Positions 1 to 7,709 of a stretch of 27,639 nt of DNA are shown in pieces; within the stretch, counting starts at the first letter, position 1; every line of letters begins with the position of its first letter. A model generated the notes under the pieces. It was not told the DNA's origin and did no database searches. It was given only the letters and a program-made list of their open reading frames with translations. The stretch comes from F23-B02 sp963610045 (GTDB taxonomy: Bacteria; Bacillota; Clostridia; Oscillospirales; Oscillospiraceae), in the NCBI GenBank assembly GCA_963610045.1, contig CAVDMS010000014.1:1-27639 (forward strand). Direction: 5' to 3'. The position numbers and the translations under genes were made by a program.

Positions 1-66
1 CCCACACTACCTTTCGATAATGTGGGCGTATGCTATTTACTTGTTGCGATCTTCGTTAACTTCTGA

Positions 67-2697
67 TTAGCGCTGTTCCTTAATAGCAGCCTGTGCTGCG
101 GCGAGGCGGGCGATGGGAACACGGAAGGGGCTGCAGGAAACGTAGTCGAGACCGACTCTGTGGCAGAACTCCACGGAGCTGGGGTCGCCGCCGTGTTCGC
201 CGCAGATGCCGAGGTGCAGGTCGGGACGGGTCTGTCTGCCGAGCTTGCACGCCATTGCGACGAGCTTGCCTACGCCGACCTGATCGAGCTTTGCAAACGG
301 GTCGTTCTCGTAGATCTTCTTCTCGTAGTAGGCGTTGAGGAACTTGCCCGCATCGTCACGGCTGAAGCCGAAGGTCATCTGGGTAAGGTCGTTGGTGCCG
401 AAGGAGAAGAACTCCGCTTCCTTTGCGATCTCGTCTGCGGTGAGAGCAGCTCTGGGGATCTCGATCATGGTACCGACAAGGTACTTCATCTTGACGCCGG
501 CTTCGGCAATGAGCTTGTCGGCGTTCTCGGTGACGATGTCCTTGACGTACTTGAGCTCCTTGACCTCGCCGACCAGCGGGATCATGATCTCAGGCTCGAT
601 GTTCCAATCGGGGTGAGCCTTGGAAACGGCGATGGCAGCCTTGATGACCGCTCTGGTCTGCATTGCGGCGATCTCCGGATAGGTGACCGCAAGGCGGCAG
701 CCTCTGTGACCCATCATGGGGTTAAACTCATGCAGCGATGCGATGAGTGCCTTTATAGCCTCAACGCTCTTGCCCTGCGCCTGTGCCAGCGCACGGATGT
801 CTGCCTCCTCGGTGGGTACGAACTCGTGGAGAGGAGGATCGAGGAAGCGGATGGTTACGGGGTTGCCTTCCATTGCCTCGTAGATGCCCTCGAAGTCGGA
901 CTGCTGCATCGGCTCAAGCTTTGCAAGAGCGGCAACACGCTCCTCAAGGGTGTCTGCGCAGATCATTTCACGGAACGCTGCGATCCTGTCGGAGTCGAAG
1001 AACATATGCTCGGTACGGGTAAGACCGATGCCCTCTGCGCCAAGCTCTCTTGCCCTGCGTGCGTCGTAGGGGGTGTCGGCGTTGGTGCGGACTCTCAGGC
1101 GGCGGTACTTGTCGGCCCATGCCATGATCCTGCCGAACTCGCCTGCGATGGTTGCGGGAACGGTGGGGATGATGCCTTCGTAGATCTTACCGGTGGAGCC
1201 GTCGAGGGAGATGAAGTCGCCCTCTTTGATCGTCTTGCCGCCGAGGGTGAACACCTTGTTCTCCTCGTCCATGACGATGTCGCCGCAGCCGGATACACAG
1301 CACTTGCCCATGCCTCTTGCAACGACGGCTGCGTGACTGGTCCTGCCGCCTCTGACGGTGAGGATGCCCTGAGCCGCCTTCATGCCCTCGATGTCCTCCG
1401 GGGAGGTCTCAAGACGGACGAGGACGACCTTTTCGCCTCTGTCGTTCCATTCCTTTGCGTCGTCTGCGGTGAATACGACCTTACCGCAGGCAGCGCCGGG
1501 AGATGCGCCGAGTGCGCCGCCGAGGGGCTTTGCCGCCTTGAGTGCGGCAGCGTCGAACTGCGGGTGAAGCAGGGTGTCGAGGTTTCTGGGGTCGATCATC
1601 GCAACGGCTTCCTTCTCGCTTATCATGCCCTCGTCAACGAGGTCGCAGGCGATCTTCAGCGCAGCCTGTGCGGTGCGCTTGCCGTTACGGGTCTGGAGCA
1701 TATAGAGCTTACCGTTCTCGACGGTGAACTCCATGTCCTGCATATCACGGTAGTGATCCTCAAGCAGCTTGCAGACCTTCTTGAAGTCGGCAAACGCCTG
1801 GGGGAACTTGGTCTCCATCTCGGCGATGGGCATGGGGGTGCGAACGCCTGCAACGACGTCCTCGCCCTGTGCGTTGGTGAGGAACTCGCCCATCAGGTGC
1901 TTTTCGCCGGTTGCGGGGTCACGGGTAAATGCAACGCCGGTGCCGCAGTCGTCGCCCATGTTGCCGAACGCCATCATCTGAACGTTGACGGCGGTACCCC
2001 AGGAGTAGGGGATGTCGTTGTCGCGGCGGTAGACGTTTGCACGGGGGTTATCCCAAGAGCGGAAGACCGCCTTGACTGCGCCCATGAGCTGCTCGGTGGG
2101 ATCCTGCGGGAAGTCCTCGCCGATCTTTTCCTTGTACTCGGCCTTAAACTGACCTGCCAGCTCCTTGAGGTCGTCTGCGTTCAGCTCGACGTCCTGAGTG
2201 ACGTTGCGCTGCTTCTTCATCTCGTCAATGAGCTGCTCGAAGTACTTCTTGCCGACCTCCATAACGACGTCGGAATACATCTGGATAAAGCGGCGGTAGC
2301 AGTCCCACGCCCAACGGGGGTTGCCGGACTTTGCCGCCATGACCTCGACGACTTCCTCGTTAAGACCGAGGTTTAAGATGGTATCCATCATGCCGGGCAT
2401 GGATGCACGGGCGCCGGAACGAACGGAAACAAGCAGAGGATTCTCAAGATCGCCGAACTTCTTGCCGGTGATCTGCTCCAGCTTTTTGATGTTCTCCATG
2501 ATCTCCGCCACGATCTCGTCGCTTATGACCTTGCCGTCGTCGTAATAACGGGTGCAGGCCTCGGTGGTGATGGTGAAGCCCTGCGGTACGGGGAGACCGA
2601 TATTGGTCATCTCCGCCAGGTTTGCGCCCTTGCCGCCAAGCAGCTCACGCATCTTTGCGTTGCCTTCGGAAAACAGATAAACATACTTCTTGCTCAT
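67..2697 (-). CDS. ppdK: Pyruvate, phosphate dikinase
   Basis: 876 residues, close to the usual length of bacterial PPDK. The enzyme interconverts pyruvate + ATP + phosphate with PEP + AMP + pyrophosphate in the cytoplasm; in anaerobes it often runs towards pyruvate and ATP. Seen in the sequence: the N-terminal nucleotide-binding domain opening with LLGGKGANLAEM (about residues 19-30), the swivelling phospho-histidine domain with GGRTSHAAVVARG (catalytic His455), and the C-terminal TIM-barrel PEP/pyruvate domain with GLTRTEHMFF and the terminal GICGEHGGDP. The ATG follows an AAGGAAGG Shine-Dalgarno. It lies 67 bases downstream of pckG on the same strand with a hairpin between, so co-transcription with partial attenuation or processing is likely. 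Identification is secure. Confidence 0.98.
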   Translation of the reverse strand: MSKKYVYLFSEGNAKMRELLGGKGANLAEMTNIGLPVPQGFTITTEACTRYYDDGKVISDEIVAEIMENIKKLEQITGKKFGDLENPLLVSVRSGARASMPGMMDTILNLGLNEEVVEVMAAKSGNPRWAWDCYRRFIQMYSDVVMEVGKKYFEQLIDEMKKQRNVTQDVELNADDLKELAGQFKAEYKEKIGEDFPQDPTEQLMGAVKAVFRSWDNPRANVYRRDNDIPYSWGTAVNVQMMAFGNMGDDCGTGVAFTRDPATGEKHLMGEFLTNAQGEDVVAGVRTPMPIAEMETKFPQAFADFKKVCKLLEDHYRDMQDMEFTVENGKLYMLQTRNGKRTAQAALKIACDLVDEGMISEKEAVAMIDPRNLDTLLHPQFDAAALKAAKPLGGALGASPGAACGKVVFTADDAKEWNDRGEKVVLVRLETSPEDIEGMKAAQGILTVRGGRTSHAAVVARGMGKCCVSGCGDIVMDEENKVFTLGGKTIKEGDFISLDGSTGKIYEGIIPTVPATIAGEFGRIMAWADKYRRLRVRTNADTPYDARRARELGAEGIGLTRTEHMFFDSDRIAAFREMICADTLEERVAALAKLEPMQQSDFEGIYEAMEGNPVTIRFLDPPLHEFVPTEEADIRALAQAQGKSVEAIKALIASLHEFNPMMGHRGCRLAVTYPEIAAMQTRAVIKAAIAVSKAHPDWNIEPEIMIPLVGEVKELKYVKDIVTENADKLIAEAGVKMKYLVGTMIEIPRAALTADEIAKEAEFFSFGTNDLTQMTFGFSRDDAGKFLNAYYEKKIYENDPFAKLDQVGVGKLVAMACKLGRQTRPDLHLGICGEHGGDPSSVEFCHRVGLDYVSCSPFRVPIARLAAAQAAIKEQR

Positions 2698-2721
2698 TGA
2701 AATCCTTCCTTTCTATAATAA

Positions 2722-2750
2722 TCGGCCGAAGCATATTCTGCTCCGGCCGA
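2722..2750 (-). terminator. Intercistronic hairpin between pckG and ppdK
   Basis: Arms 2722-2733 and 2739-2750 pair over 12 bases with one G-T wobble around a 5-base loop (read on the minus strand TCGGCCGGAGCA / TGCTTCGGCCGA). The following bases TTATTATAG are a poor U tract, so this could be a leaky terminator, an mRNA stabiliser or a processing site that sets the pckG:ppdK ratio rather than a full stop. Confidence 0.5.
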
Positions 2751-2764
2751 CACGGTATACAAGC

Positions 2765-4528
2765 TTACTTCAGCTTATTCTCCAGGATCTCAAGCTCCTC
2801 GGCAAGCTTCTTCGGAAGCTTGTCGCCGAACTGGGAGTAGTATTCACGGATACCCTTGCATTCTTCACGCCACAGCTCACGGTCAACGCCGAGGATGTTT
2901 TTAAGATCGTCAAGGCTGAGGTCAGTGCCGTTGAGGTCAATGTCCTCCGGCTTAGGCTCATAGCCTATCTCGGTCTCAACGGCGTCCGCTTCGCCGAAGC
3001 AGCGTGCAAGGATCCATTCAACAACACGGAGATTGTCGCCGAAGCCGGGCCACAGGAAGTGACCCTCGTCATCGGTACGGAACCAGTTTACGTTGAATAT
3101 TTTCGGGGGATCGCTCAGCTTTTTGCCCATGTCGAGCCAATGCTGCCAGTAATCTCCCATATTGTAGCCGCAGAAGGGACGCATCGCCATGGGGTCACGT
3201 CTCACGACGCCGACGGCGCCGGTCGCCGCTGCGGTGGTTTCGCTCGCCATGACGGAGCCGACAAACACGCCGTGATCCCAGTCTCTGGACTGGTACACCA
3301 GCGGTGCGGTCTTCGCACGGCGGCCGCCGAAGATGATCGCAGAAATGGGTACGCCGGTCTTGCTCTCAAACTCCGGGCTGATGCAGGGGCAGTTCACGGC
3401 AGGAGCCGTGAAGCGGGAGTTGGGGTGTGCGCCCTTGCTTCCGTCGGTGCAGTCCCACTTCTCGCCCTTCCAGTTTTCCGCATTGCGGGGGGGATTTTTG
3501 TCCATGCCCTCCCACCACACGGTGTTGTCGTCGAGATTGCGCACGACGTTGGTGAATATCGTGTTCTTTCTCGTTGCGGCAAGTGCGTTGGGGTTTGATT
3601 TCTCGCTCGTTCCGGGAGCCACGCCGAAGAAGCCGTTTTCGGGGTTTACCGCCCACAGCCTTCCGTCGGGTCCGATGCGGAGCCATGCGATGTCGTCGCC
3701 GACCGTCCAGCATTTCCAGCCCTTTTTGCGATACTCCTCCGGGGGGATGAGCATTGCAAGGTTGGTCTTGCCGCAGGCGGAGGGGAATGCGCCGCAGACG
3801 TAACGTATCTCGCCTTCGGGATTCTGAACGCCGAGGATGAGCATATGCTCCGCCATCCAGTCCTCACGGCGGCCGAGGGTGGAGGCGATGCGCAGGGCAA
3901 AGCACTTTTTGCCGAGCAGCACGTTTCCGCCGTAGCCGGAGTTTACGGACATGATGGTATTGTCCTCCGGGAAGTGAGCGATGTAGCGCTTTTCGGGGTC
4001 AAGCTCCGCCTTGGAGTGAAGTCCCTTGATGAAGTCGGCGCTGTCGCCGATCGCATCCAGAACCTTCTTTCCCATGCGGGTCATTATCTGCATCGACACG
4101 ACGACGTAGATGCTGTCGGTGATCTCGATGCCGTACTTGGCAAAGTCCGAGCCGATGACGCCCATGGAGTACGGGATGACGTACATCGTTCTGCCCTTCA
4201 TGCAGCCGTCATAGATGGCGTAGAGCTTCTCGTACATTTCCTTGGGGTCCATCCAGTTGTTGGTGGGACCTGCATCCTCCTGCTTTTTGGAGCAGATAAA
4301 GGTGCGTCCCTCGACTCGTGCGACGTCGTTTACGTCGGAGCGGTGCAGATAGCAGCCGGGGAGCTTTTCCTCGTTGAGCTTAATAAGCTCGCCTGTTGAT
4401 ACAGCTTCTCTCCTGAGCTCTTCAAGCTGCTCCTCGGAGCCGTCGATCCACATGATCTTATCCGGCTTTACGAGTGCCGCCATTTCATCGACCCAGTTGA
4501 GAATGTGGACATTATCGGTCAATTTCAT
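2765..4528 (-). CDS. pckG: Phosphoenolpyruvate carboxykinase (GTP)
   Basis: 587 residues, the normal size of the GTP-dependent family and unlike the shorter ATP-dependent PckA. Reaction: oxaloacetate + GTP to PEP + CO2 + GDP, reversible; many gut anaerobes run it in the CO2-fixing direction toward succinate. Seen in the sequence: the kinase P-loop FPSACGKTNLAM, the GGRRAKTAPLV substrate-binding stretch, MRPFCGYNMGDYW, and the NVNWFRTDDEGHFLWPGFGDN nucleotide-binding region. The start follows GGAGGAAAAACC. It is upstream of ppdK on the same strand, making a PEP node cassette. The C-terminus is charged and helical, without obvious truncation. Confidence 0.98.
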   Translation of the reverse strand: MKLTDNVHILNWVDEMAALVKPDKIMWIDGSEEQLEELRREAVSTGELIKLNEEKLPGCYLHRSDVNDVARVEGRTFICSKKQEDAGPTNNWMDPKEMYEKLYAIYDGCMKGRTMYVIPYSMGVIGSDFAKYGIEITDSIYVVVSMQIMTRMGKKVLDAIGDSADFIKGLHSKAELDPEKRYIAHFPEDNTIMSVNSGYGGNVLLGKKCFALRIASTLGRREDWMAEHMLILGVQNPEGEIRYVCGAFPSACGKTNLAMLIPPEEYRKKGWKCWTVGDDIAWLRIGPDGRLWAVNPENGFFGVAPGTSEKSNPNALAATRKNTIFTNVVRNLDDNTVWWEGMDKNPPRNAENWKGEKWDCTDGSKGAHPNSRFTAPAVNCPCISPEFESKTGVPISAIIFGGRRAKTAPLVYQSRDWDHGVFVGSVMASETTAAATGAVGVVRRDPMAMRPFCGYNMGDYWQHWLDMGKKLSDPPKIFNVNWFRTDDEGHFLWPGFGDNLRVVEWILARCFGEADAVETEIGYEPKPEDIDLNGTDLSLDDLKNILGVDRELWREECKGIREYYSQFGDKLPKKLAEELEILENKLK

Positions 4529-4554
4529 GGTTTTTCCTCCATTAAATTATAAAA

Positions 4555-4581
4555 ATTATTACCAATAATGCCTTAATTAAG
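4555..4581. promoter_or_regulatory. Dyad symmetries upstream of pckG
   Basis: In the short AT-rich gap between ksgA and pckG there are an inverted repeat ATTATT-ACC-AATAAT (4555-4569) and a 10-base palindrome CTTAATTAAG (4572-4581). They sit 27-53 bases upstream of the pckG start, where a promoter or operator would lie. No convincing -35/-10 pair was found, so a regulatory role is only inferred. Confidence 0.3.
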
Positions 4582-4619
4582 ACTACCATTTTTACGGTTT
4601 CTTAATCAATGCATTTAGC

Positions 4620-5489
4620 CTACAAATTTTTGTTAAAATAATGCCATATTCCGTCCGAGATTTTTGCAAAATCACCAATTCCGAGGGTTTCGCCCCTGAT
4701 TTTCTCATCAAAGCCGCAGGAAACGATGATATTTCGCAGCTCATCTTTGTTCAATTCACCGAAAGCGGAGCTTAGGGCGTTGAGCAAAGTTTTGCGTCTC
4801 ACGGCGAAAGCACCCCGCACGGTGCGGAAGAAAATGCGCTCGCTTTTGACACTCACGGGAGGCTCCTTCCGGCAGTCGAGACGCAGCACGGTGCTTGTGA
4901 CCTTCGGCTGCGGGATGAAGCATTCGGGACCCACGTCGAACAGCATCTTCGGCTCTGCGTACCACTGAACGAGGACGGAAAACGAGCTGTAATCCGCAGT
5001 GCCGGGTCTTGCGCATATGCGCCTTGCGACCTCACGCTGTATCATGACCGTCACGCTGTCGAAGCACTTTGCCTCAAGCAGCGTCGTAATTATTGGGCTT
5101 GTGATGTTGTACGGCAGGTTTGCGCAGGCACACCTGCGCATCTCGCCGAAGCGGTCGAGGCACAGCGCCGGAATGTCCGTTTTCATTGCATCGGCAAACA
5201 CGATCTCCACATTGTCCCTGCCGGATAGCGTGCGCTTTAAAACGGGCTTTAGGCTCCTGTCAAGCTCAAGCGCCAGAACCTTGCCCGCCCGCATCGAGAG
5301 CTGCTCGGTGAGGCAGCCGATGCCGGGGCCTATCTCAAGCACGCCCGTGCCTTCGTCAAGGTTTGCTTCCTCGGCTATGCGCTCCGGCACCCATGCGGCG
5401 GTGAGGAAGTTCTGCCCCATCGACTTTGAGAAGCGGAAGCCCTCCTCCGAGAGCAGTTTTTTAATGTCGTTTATATCCGTAAGCTTCAT
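4620..5489 (-). CDS. rsmA: 16S rRNA (adenine1518/1519-N6)-dimethyltransferase KsgA/RsmA
   Basis: 289 residues. Dimethylates two adjacent adenines in the helix 45 loop of 16S rRNA using SAM during late 30S assembly. Seen: N-terminal SKSMGQNFL, SAM-binding motif I VLEIGPGIGCLTEQL (about residues 50-64), and the catalytic motif IV NLPYNITSPI, which has the NLPY of adenine N6-methylases. The small C-terminal RNA-binding domain is present. Its ATG overlaps the TGA of the trmD fusion gene by four bases (ATGA), indicating translational coupling as the last gene of a rimM-trmD-ksgA operon; this place in other Firmicutes is normally taken by rplS. Confidence 0.97.
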   Translation of the reverse strand: MKLTDINDIKKLLSEEGFRFSKSMGQNFLTAAWVPERIAEEANLDEGTGVLEIGPGIGCLTEQLSMRAGKVLALELDRSLKPVLKRTLSGRDNVEIVFADAMKTDIPALCLDRFGEMRRCACANLPYNITSPIITTLLEAKCFDSVTVMIQREVARRICARPGTADYSSFSVLVQWYAEPKMLFDVGPECFIPQPKVTSTVLRLDCRKEPPVSVKSERIFFRTVRGAFAVRRKTLLNALSSAFGELNKDELRNIIVSCGFDEKIRGETLGIGDFAKISDGIWHYFNKNL

Positions 5490-6784
5490 TTTACCGTTTC
5501 CTTGCCGTCAATATACAGCTCAAACGCCTGACGTCTGGGGTCATGCCCCTCCTCGACGCTCACAAGGACATTGCCCCGATAACGGAAGCCGGAGTCCCGG
5601 AGCAGCTTCTGCATCGCCTTGTTTTTCCTGTGGGTGTCGGTACGGATGCAGGTCCTGTCAAAGTCGAGGCAGCAGCGCTTTATGAGCTTCATCATTTCCA
5701 AGGCAATACCGCTGCCCCGAAATTCCGCAGCGACCGCCGCACGGTGCAGGACGCAATACGGCTCGCTCCCGCTCCACTTGCCGTCGGTGATCTCGGCATA
5801 GCCCGCTTCCTCCCTCACGGAAAGCGTGAAGAAGCCCGCAATGCGCTCACCGTACAGCAGGACAAAGCACTCGCCCCTCGACATATCCGCAAGGAACACG
5901 CCTTCGTCGGGATAGCCGCCCTGCCACTGATCCGTTCTGTGCTTTTTAAGACTGTTTCTCGCCTGACGGACGATGAGCATTATAGCGTCCAAGTCGTCGG
6001 GCGTCGCCCTCCGCACGCTCACGGGTTCCGTGAGCTTCATGCGCTTTGCGTCCTTCTCTATCTCGGCGATTAGCTTTTCGTCGAGTGCGTCTGGCGTCAG
6101 ACGCTCGAACATATCGGGGCGCTTTTCCATCGTCCGTTTAAGGCTCATTTTCCGCCTCCAACGCTCGACCTCGGCATGGTTGCCGCACAGCAGGACATCC
6201 GGCACGCTCCTGCCCTCCCAAGTCTCCGGGCGGGTGTACTGCGGGTACTCCAAGACCCCGCTCCAGTGGCTTTCGCCGGTGAAGCACTCCTCGTCGGACA
6301 GAACGCCCGGCACAAGACGGCACACGGAGTCCGCCACCGCCATTGCTGCGATCTCGCCCCCGGTCAGCACAAAGTCGCCGATGGAGATCTCCTCATCGAC
6401 GCAGGCTTCGATAAAGCGCTCGTCAACGCCCTCGTAGTGACCGCACACCAAAACAAGGTGGTCGTAGTCACGTTTAAGACGCTTCGCCGTCTCCTGAGTA
6501 TATGGCGCACCCTGCGGCGTCATGTAAATAACACGGCTTTTTCTCTCTCCGGCACGGCTTTTTATGTCCTCAAGACAGCTTTTGAGGGGCTGCGCCATCA
6601 TAACGCAGCCCCTGCCGCCGCCATAGGGGTAATCGTCCACCTGACACTGCTTATTGTCGGTGAAATCCCTTATCTGTATGCAGTTTATTTCGATGATACC
6701 CTTTTTTGCCGCTCTGCCGAGTATGCTCTCATGCAGCATGGCGTTCATTCGGTCGGGAAAAAGGGTCATTATATCTATACGCAT
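5486..6784 (-). CDS. trmD: tRNA (guanine37-N1)-methyltransferase TrmD fused to a GNAT acetyltransferase
   Basis: 432 residues, against about 240-250 for ordinary TrmD. Residues 1-245 are TrmD, which methylates G37 next to the anticodon: MRIDIMTLFP, DYPYGGGRGCVMM, the knotted SAM site GHYEGVDERF / SIGDFVLTGGE, and YPQYTRPETWEG. At the position of the catalytic Asp of E. coli TrmD (ATEDSF) this protein has Glu171 (FTGESH), a change I believe is shared by other Clostridia. Residues 255-428 form a GNAT domain: VSVRRATPDDLDAI, LHRAAVAAEFRGSGIALEMM (acetyl-CoA motif R356-G-S-G-I-A) and a C-terminal DSGF strand. No stop or frameshift separates the halves. The acetyl acceptor is unknown. It starts three bases after rimM and overlaps ksgA. 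Confidence 0.95.
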   Translation of the reverse strand: MRIDIMTLFPDRMNAMLHESILGRAAKKGIIEINCIQIRDFTDNKQCQVDDYPYGGGRGCVMMAQPLKSCLEDIKSRAGERKSRVIYMTPQGAPYTQETAKRLKRDYDHLVLVCGHYEGVDERFIEACVDEEISIGDFVLTGGEIAAMAVADSVCRLVPGVLSDEECFTGESHWSGVLEYPQYTRPETWEGRSVPDVLLCGNHAEVERWRRKMSLKRTMEKRPDMFERLTPDALDEKLIAEIEKDAKRMKLTEPVSVRRATPDDLDAIMLIVRQARNSLKKHRTDQWQGGYPDEGVFLADMSRGECFVLLYGERIAGFFTLSVREEAGYAEITDGKWSGSEPYCVLHRAAVAAEFRGSGIALEMMKLIKRCCLDFDRTCIRTDTHRKNKAMQKLLRDSGFRYRGNVLVSVEEGHDPRRQAFELYIDGKETVK

Positions 6785-6787
6785 GGC

Positions 6788-7276
6788 TCACATTCCTTCG
6801 ATAAGGCGCACAGTGATAACGCCGTTTTCCGCATCCGTTTTAAGCACAAACTCCGGCACTGCGGGTATCATATGCTCGCTCTCGCCGGAAACGACGTATA
6901 TGAGCGAGGCGGGCGTCTCCAAAATGTCCTTCAAAATGCCGACGTCGGCGCCGTCCTCACTAACGACCTTAGCGCCCATGATATCCTGCAAAAAGTAGCC
7001 GCCCTTGGGAAGACGGGCATCGCTGCGGCTTATGCACACGGTCTTGTTTTTAAGGCACATTGCGGCGTTTATATCGTCCGTGCCGTCAAGCTTCACTATG
7101 GCAAAGCCCTTGTGCGGACGGGCGGACACGGGCTTTACCGCCTCGCCGTCGATATACAGGGTCTTAAAGGTGCAGAAATACTCCGGGCTGTCGAGCCAAA
7201 CGTCTATCTTCACCTCGCCCCGCACCCCGTGGGTGTTGACGATTTTTCCCGCTTCGATGTACTGCCGCTGTTCCAT
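6788..7276 (-). CDS. rimM: Ribosome maturation factor RimM
   Basis: 162 residues. Assists assembly of the 30S head by binding protein S19 and helix 33b of 16S rRNA. Seen: EAGKIVNTHGVRGEVKI at the N-terminus of the RimM beta-barrel, LKNKTVCISRSDA, and the PRC-barrel part with GYFLQDIMGAKVV. The start was placed at 7276 because GGAGG lies eight bases upstream and the family begins just before IEAGKIVNTHG; an in-frame start at 7315 would add 13 unrelated residues and fall within the promoter. It is the first gene of the rimM-trmD-ksgA operon, only three bases before trmD. Confidence 0.95.
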   Translation of the reverse strand: MEQRQYIEAGKIVNTHGVRGEVKIDVWLDSPEYFCTFKTLYIDGEAVKPVSARPHKGFAIVKLDGTDDINAAMCLKNKTVCISRSDARLPKGGYFLQDIMGAKVVSEDGADVGILKDILETPASLIYVVSGESEHMIPAVPEFVLKTDAENGVITVRLIEGM

Positions 7277-7305
7277 AAGCAAACCTCCGTAACATATCGG
7301 AGTAT

Positions 7306-7334
7306 ATCTTACCATGTTTCCGTCCGATTAACAA
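7306..7334 (-). promoter_or_regulatory. Sigma-A promoter of rimM-trmD-ksgA
   Basis: On the minus strand: -35 TTGTTA (7329-7334), 17-base spacer, -10 TAAGAT (7306-7311), preceded by TG one base upstream (extended -10). It lies between the terminator of the preceding regulator gene and the rimM ribosome binding site, leaving a leader of about 25 bases. This shows the operon half is transcribed independently of ylxM-ffh. Confidence 0.75.
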
Positions 7335-7341
7335 GCAATAA

Positions 7342-7378
7342 AAACAAAAACGGATGCATTTGATCACTTGCATCCGTT
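7342..7378 (-). terminator. Rho-independent terminator of the Cro/C1-type regulator gene
   Basis: Perfect 10-base arms AACGGATGCA (7369-7378 read on the minus strand) and TGCATCCGTT (7349-7358) with a 10-base loop, then TTTGTTTTTA on the minus strand. The stem overlaps the stop codon of the regulator gene. Confidence 0.8.
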
Positions 7379-7592
7379 AATCTCCGTCGGGTGTGAATTT
7401 CATTACATCCGTTATGTCGCAGCCTAGCATATTGCAGATATCGTTCAGCGTAGCCGTAGAAATGTTCCTGTTGTGCTTTAAGGAATCGAGCGTACCCTTG
7501 CTGAAGGAATAGTCCTTTATCAACGCATACGTTGAAATGCCCTTTGCTTTTAAGGTCCTCCACAGCGGTTCATACGAGATAATAAGAATCAC
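7377..7592 (-). CDS. Small Cro/C1-type helix-turn-helix regulator
   Basis: About 71 residues from the GTG chosen here. SYEPLWRTLKAKGISTYALIKDYSFSKGTLDSLKHNRNISTATLNDICNMLGCDITDVMKF matches the compact XRE (YozG-like) repressors of Firmicutes: five helices, with the helix-turn-helix around YALIKDYSFSKGTLDSLK. An ATG at 7644-7646 would extend it by 18 residues, but that region has no ribosome binding site and contains a -10 TATAAT for this strand (7608-7613) and the -35 of the divergent gene. GTG at 7590-7592 has AAGGA nine bases upstream. An ATT at 7581-7583 after GGGGGTGA is also possible and would give the usual family N-terminus. It probably represses its own gene and/or the divergent gene; that is inference. 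Confidence 0.75.
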   Translation of the reverse strand: MILIISYEPLWRTLKAKGISTYALIKDYSFSKGTLDSLKHNRNISTATLNDICNMLGCDITDVMKFTPDGD

Positions 7593-7607
7593 CCCCGGTC
7601 GATCCTT

Positions 7608-7613
7608 ATTATA
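7608..7613 (-). promoter_or_regulatory. Probable -10 element for the Cro/C1-type regulator
   Basis: Consensus TATAAT on the minus strand, 17 bases downstream of TATTCA (a weak -35). The implied transcript start near 7601 would leave almost no leader before the GTG/ATT start candidates, and argues against the upstream ATG at 7646. Confidence 0.4.
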
Positions 7614-7629
7614 TTTCTCATATTCGCTC

Positions 7630-7658
7630 TTGAATATTCCCGACATATTGGGTACAAT
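7630..7658 (+). promoter_or_regulatory. Sigma-A promoter of the zinc-ribbon membrane protein gene
   Basis: -35 TTGAAT (7630-7635), 17-base spacer, -10 TACAAT (7653-7658). The expected transcript start near 7665 is just upstream of the inverted repeat at 7675-7693. Confidence 0.75.
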
Positions 7659-7674
7659 CGTAGCGTAACCGCCG

Positions 7675-7693
7675 ATTTACATTATCGGTAAAT
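7675..7693. promoter_or_regulatory. Candidate operator: ATTTAC-N7-GTAAAT inverted repeat
   Basis: Perfect 6-base inverted repeat (7675-7680 and 7688-7693) with a 7-base spacer, placed between the -10 element and the AAGGAGG ribosome binding site of the plus-strand gene. Position and size fit a binding site of the adjacent Cro/C1-type regulator; it could also be a small mRNA hairpin. Confidence 0.45.
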
Positions 7694-7709
7694 ATAAGGA
7701 GGATAAACT

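Noticed and set aside
1..26. CCCACA...TGTGGG hairpin downstream of ppdK as its terminator
   Set aside because: Six-base stem with a 14-base loop and no T tract visible before the window edge; too weak to call.
160..2376. Very long open frame (738 codons) antisense to ppdK
   Set aside because: Produced by strong codon bias on the opposite strand; Leu/Val/Gly/Asp-rich without domain signatures or ribosome binding site, while ppdK is complete.
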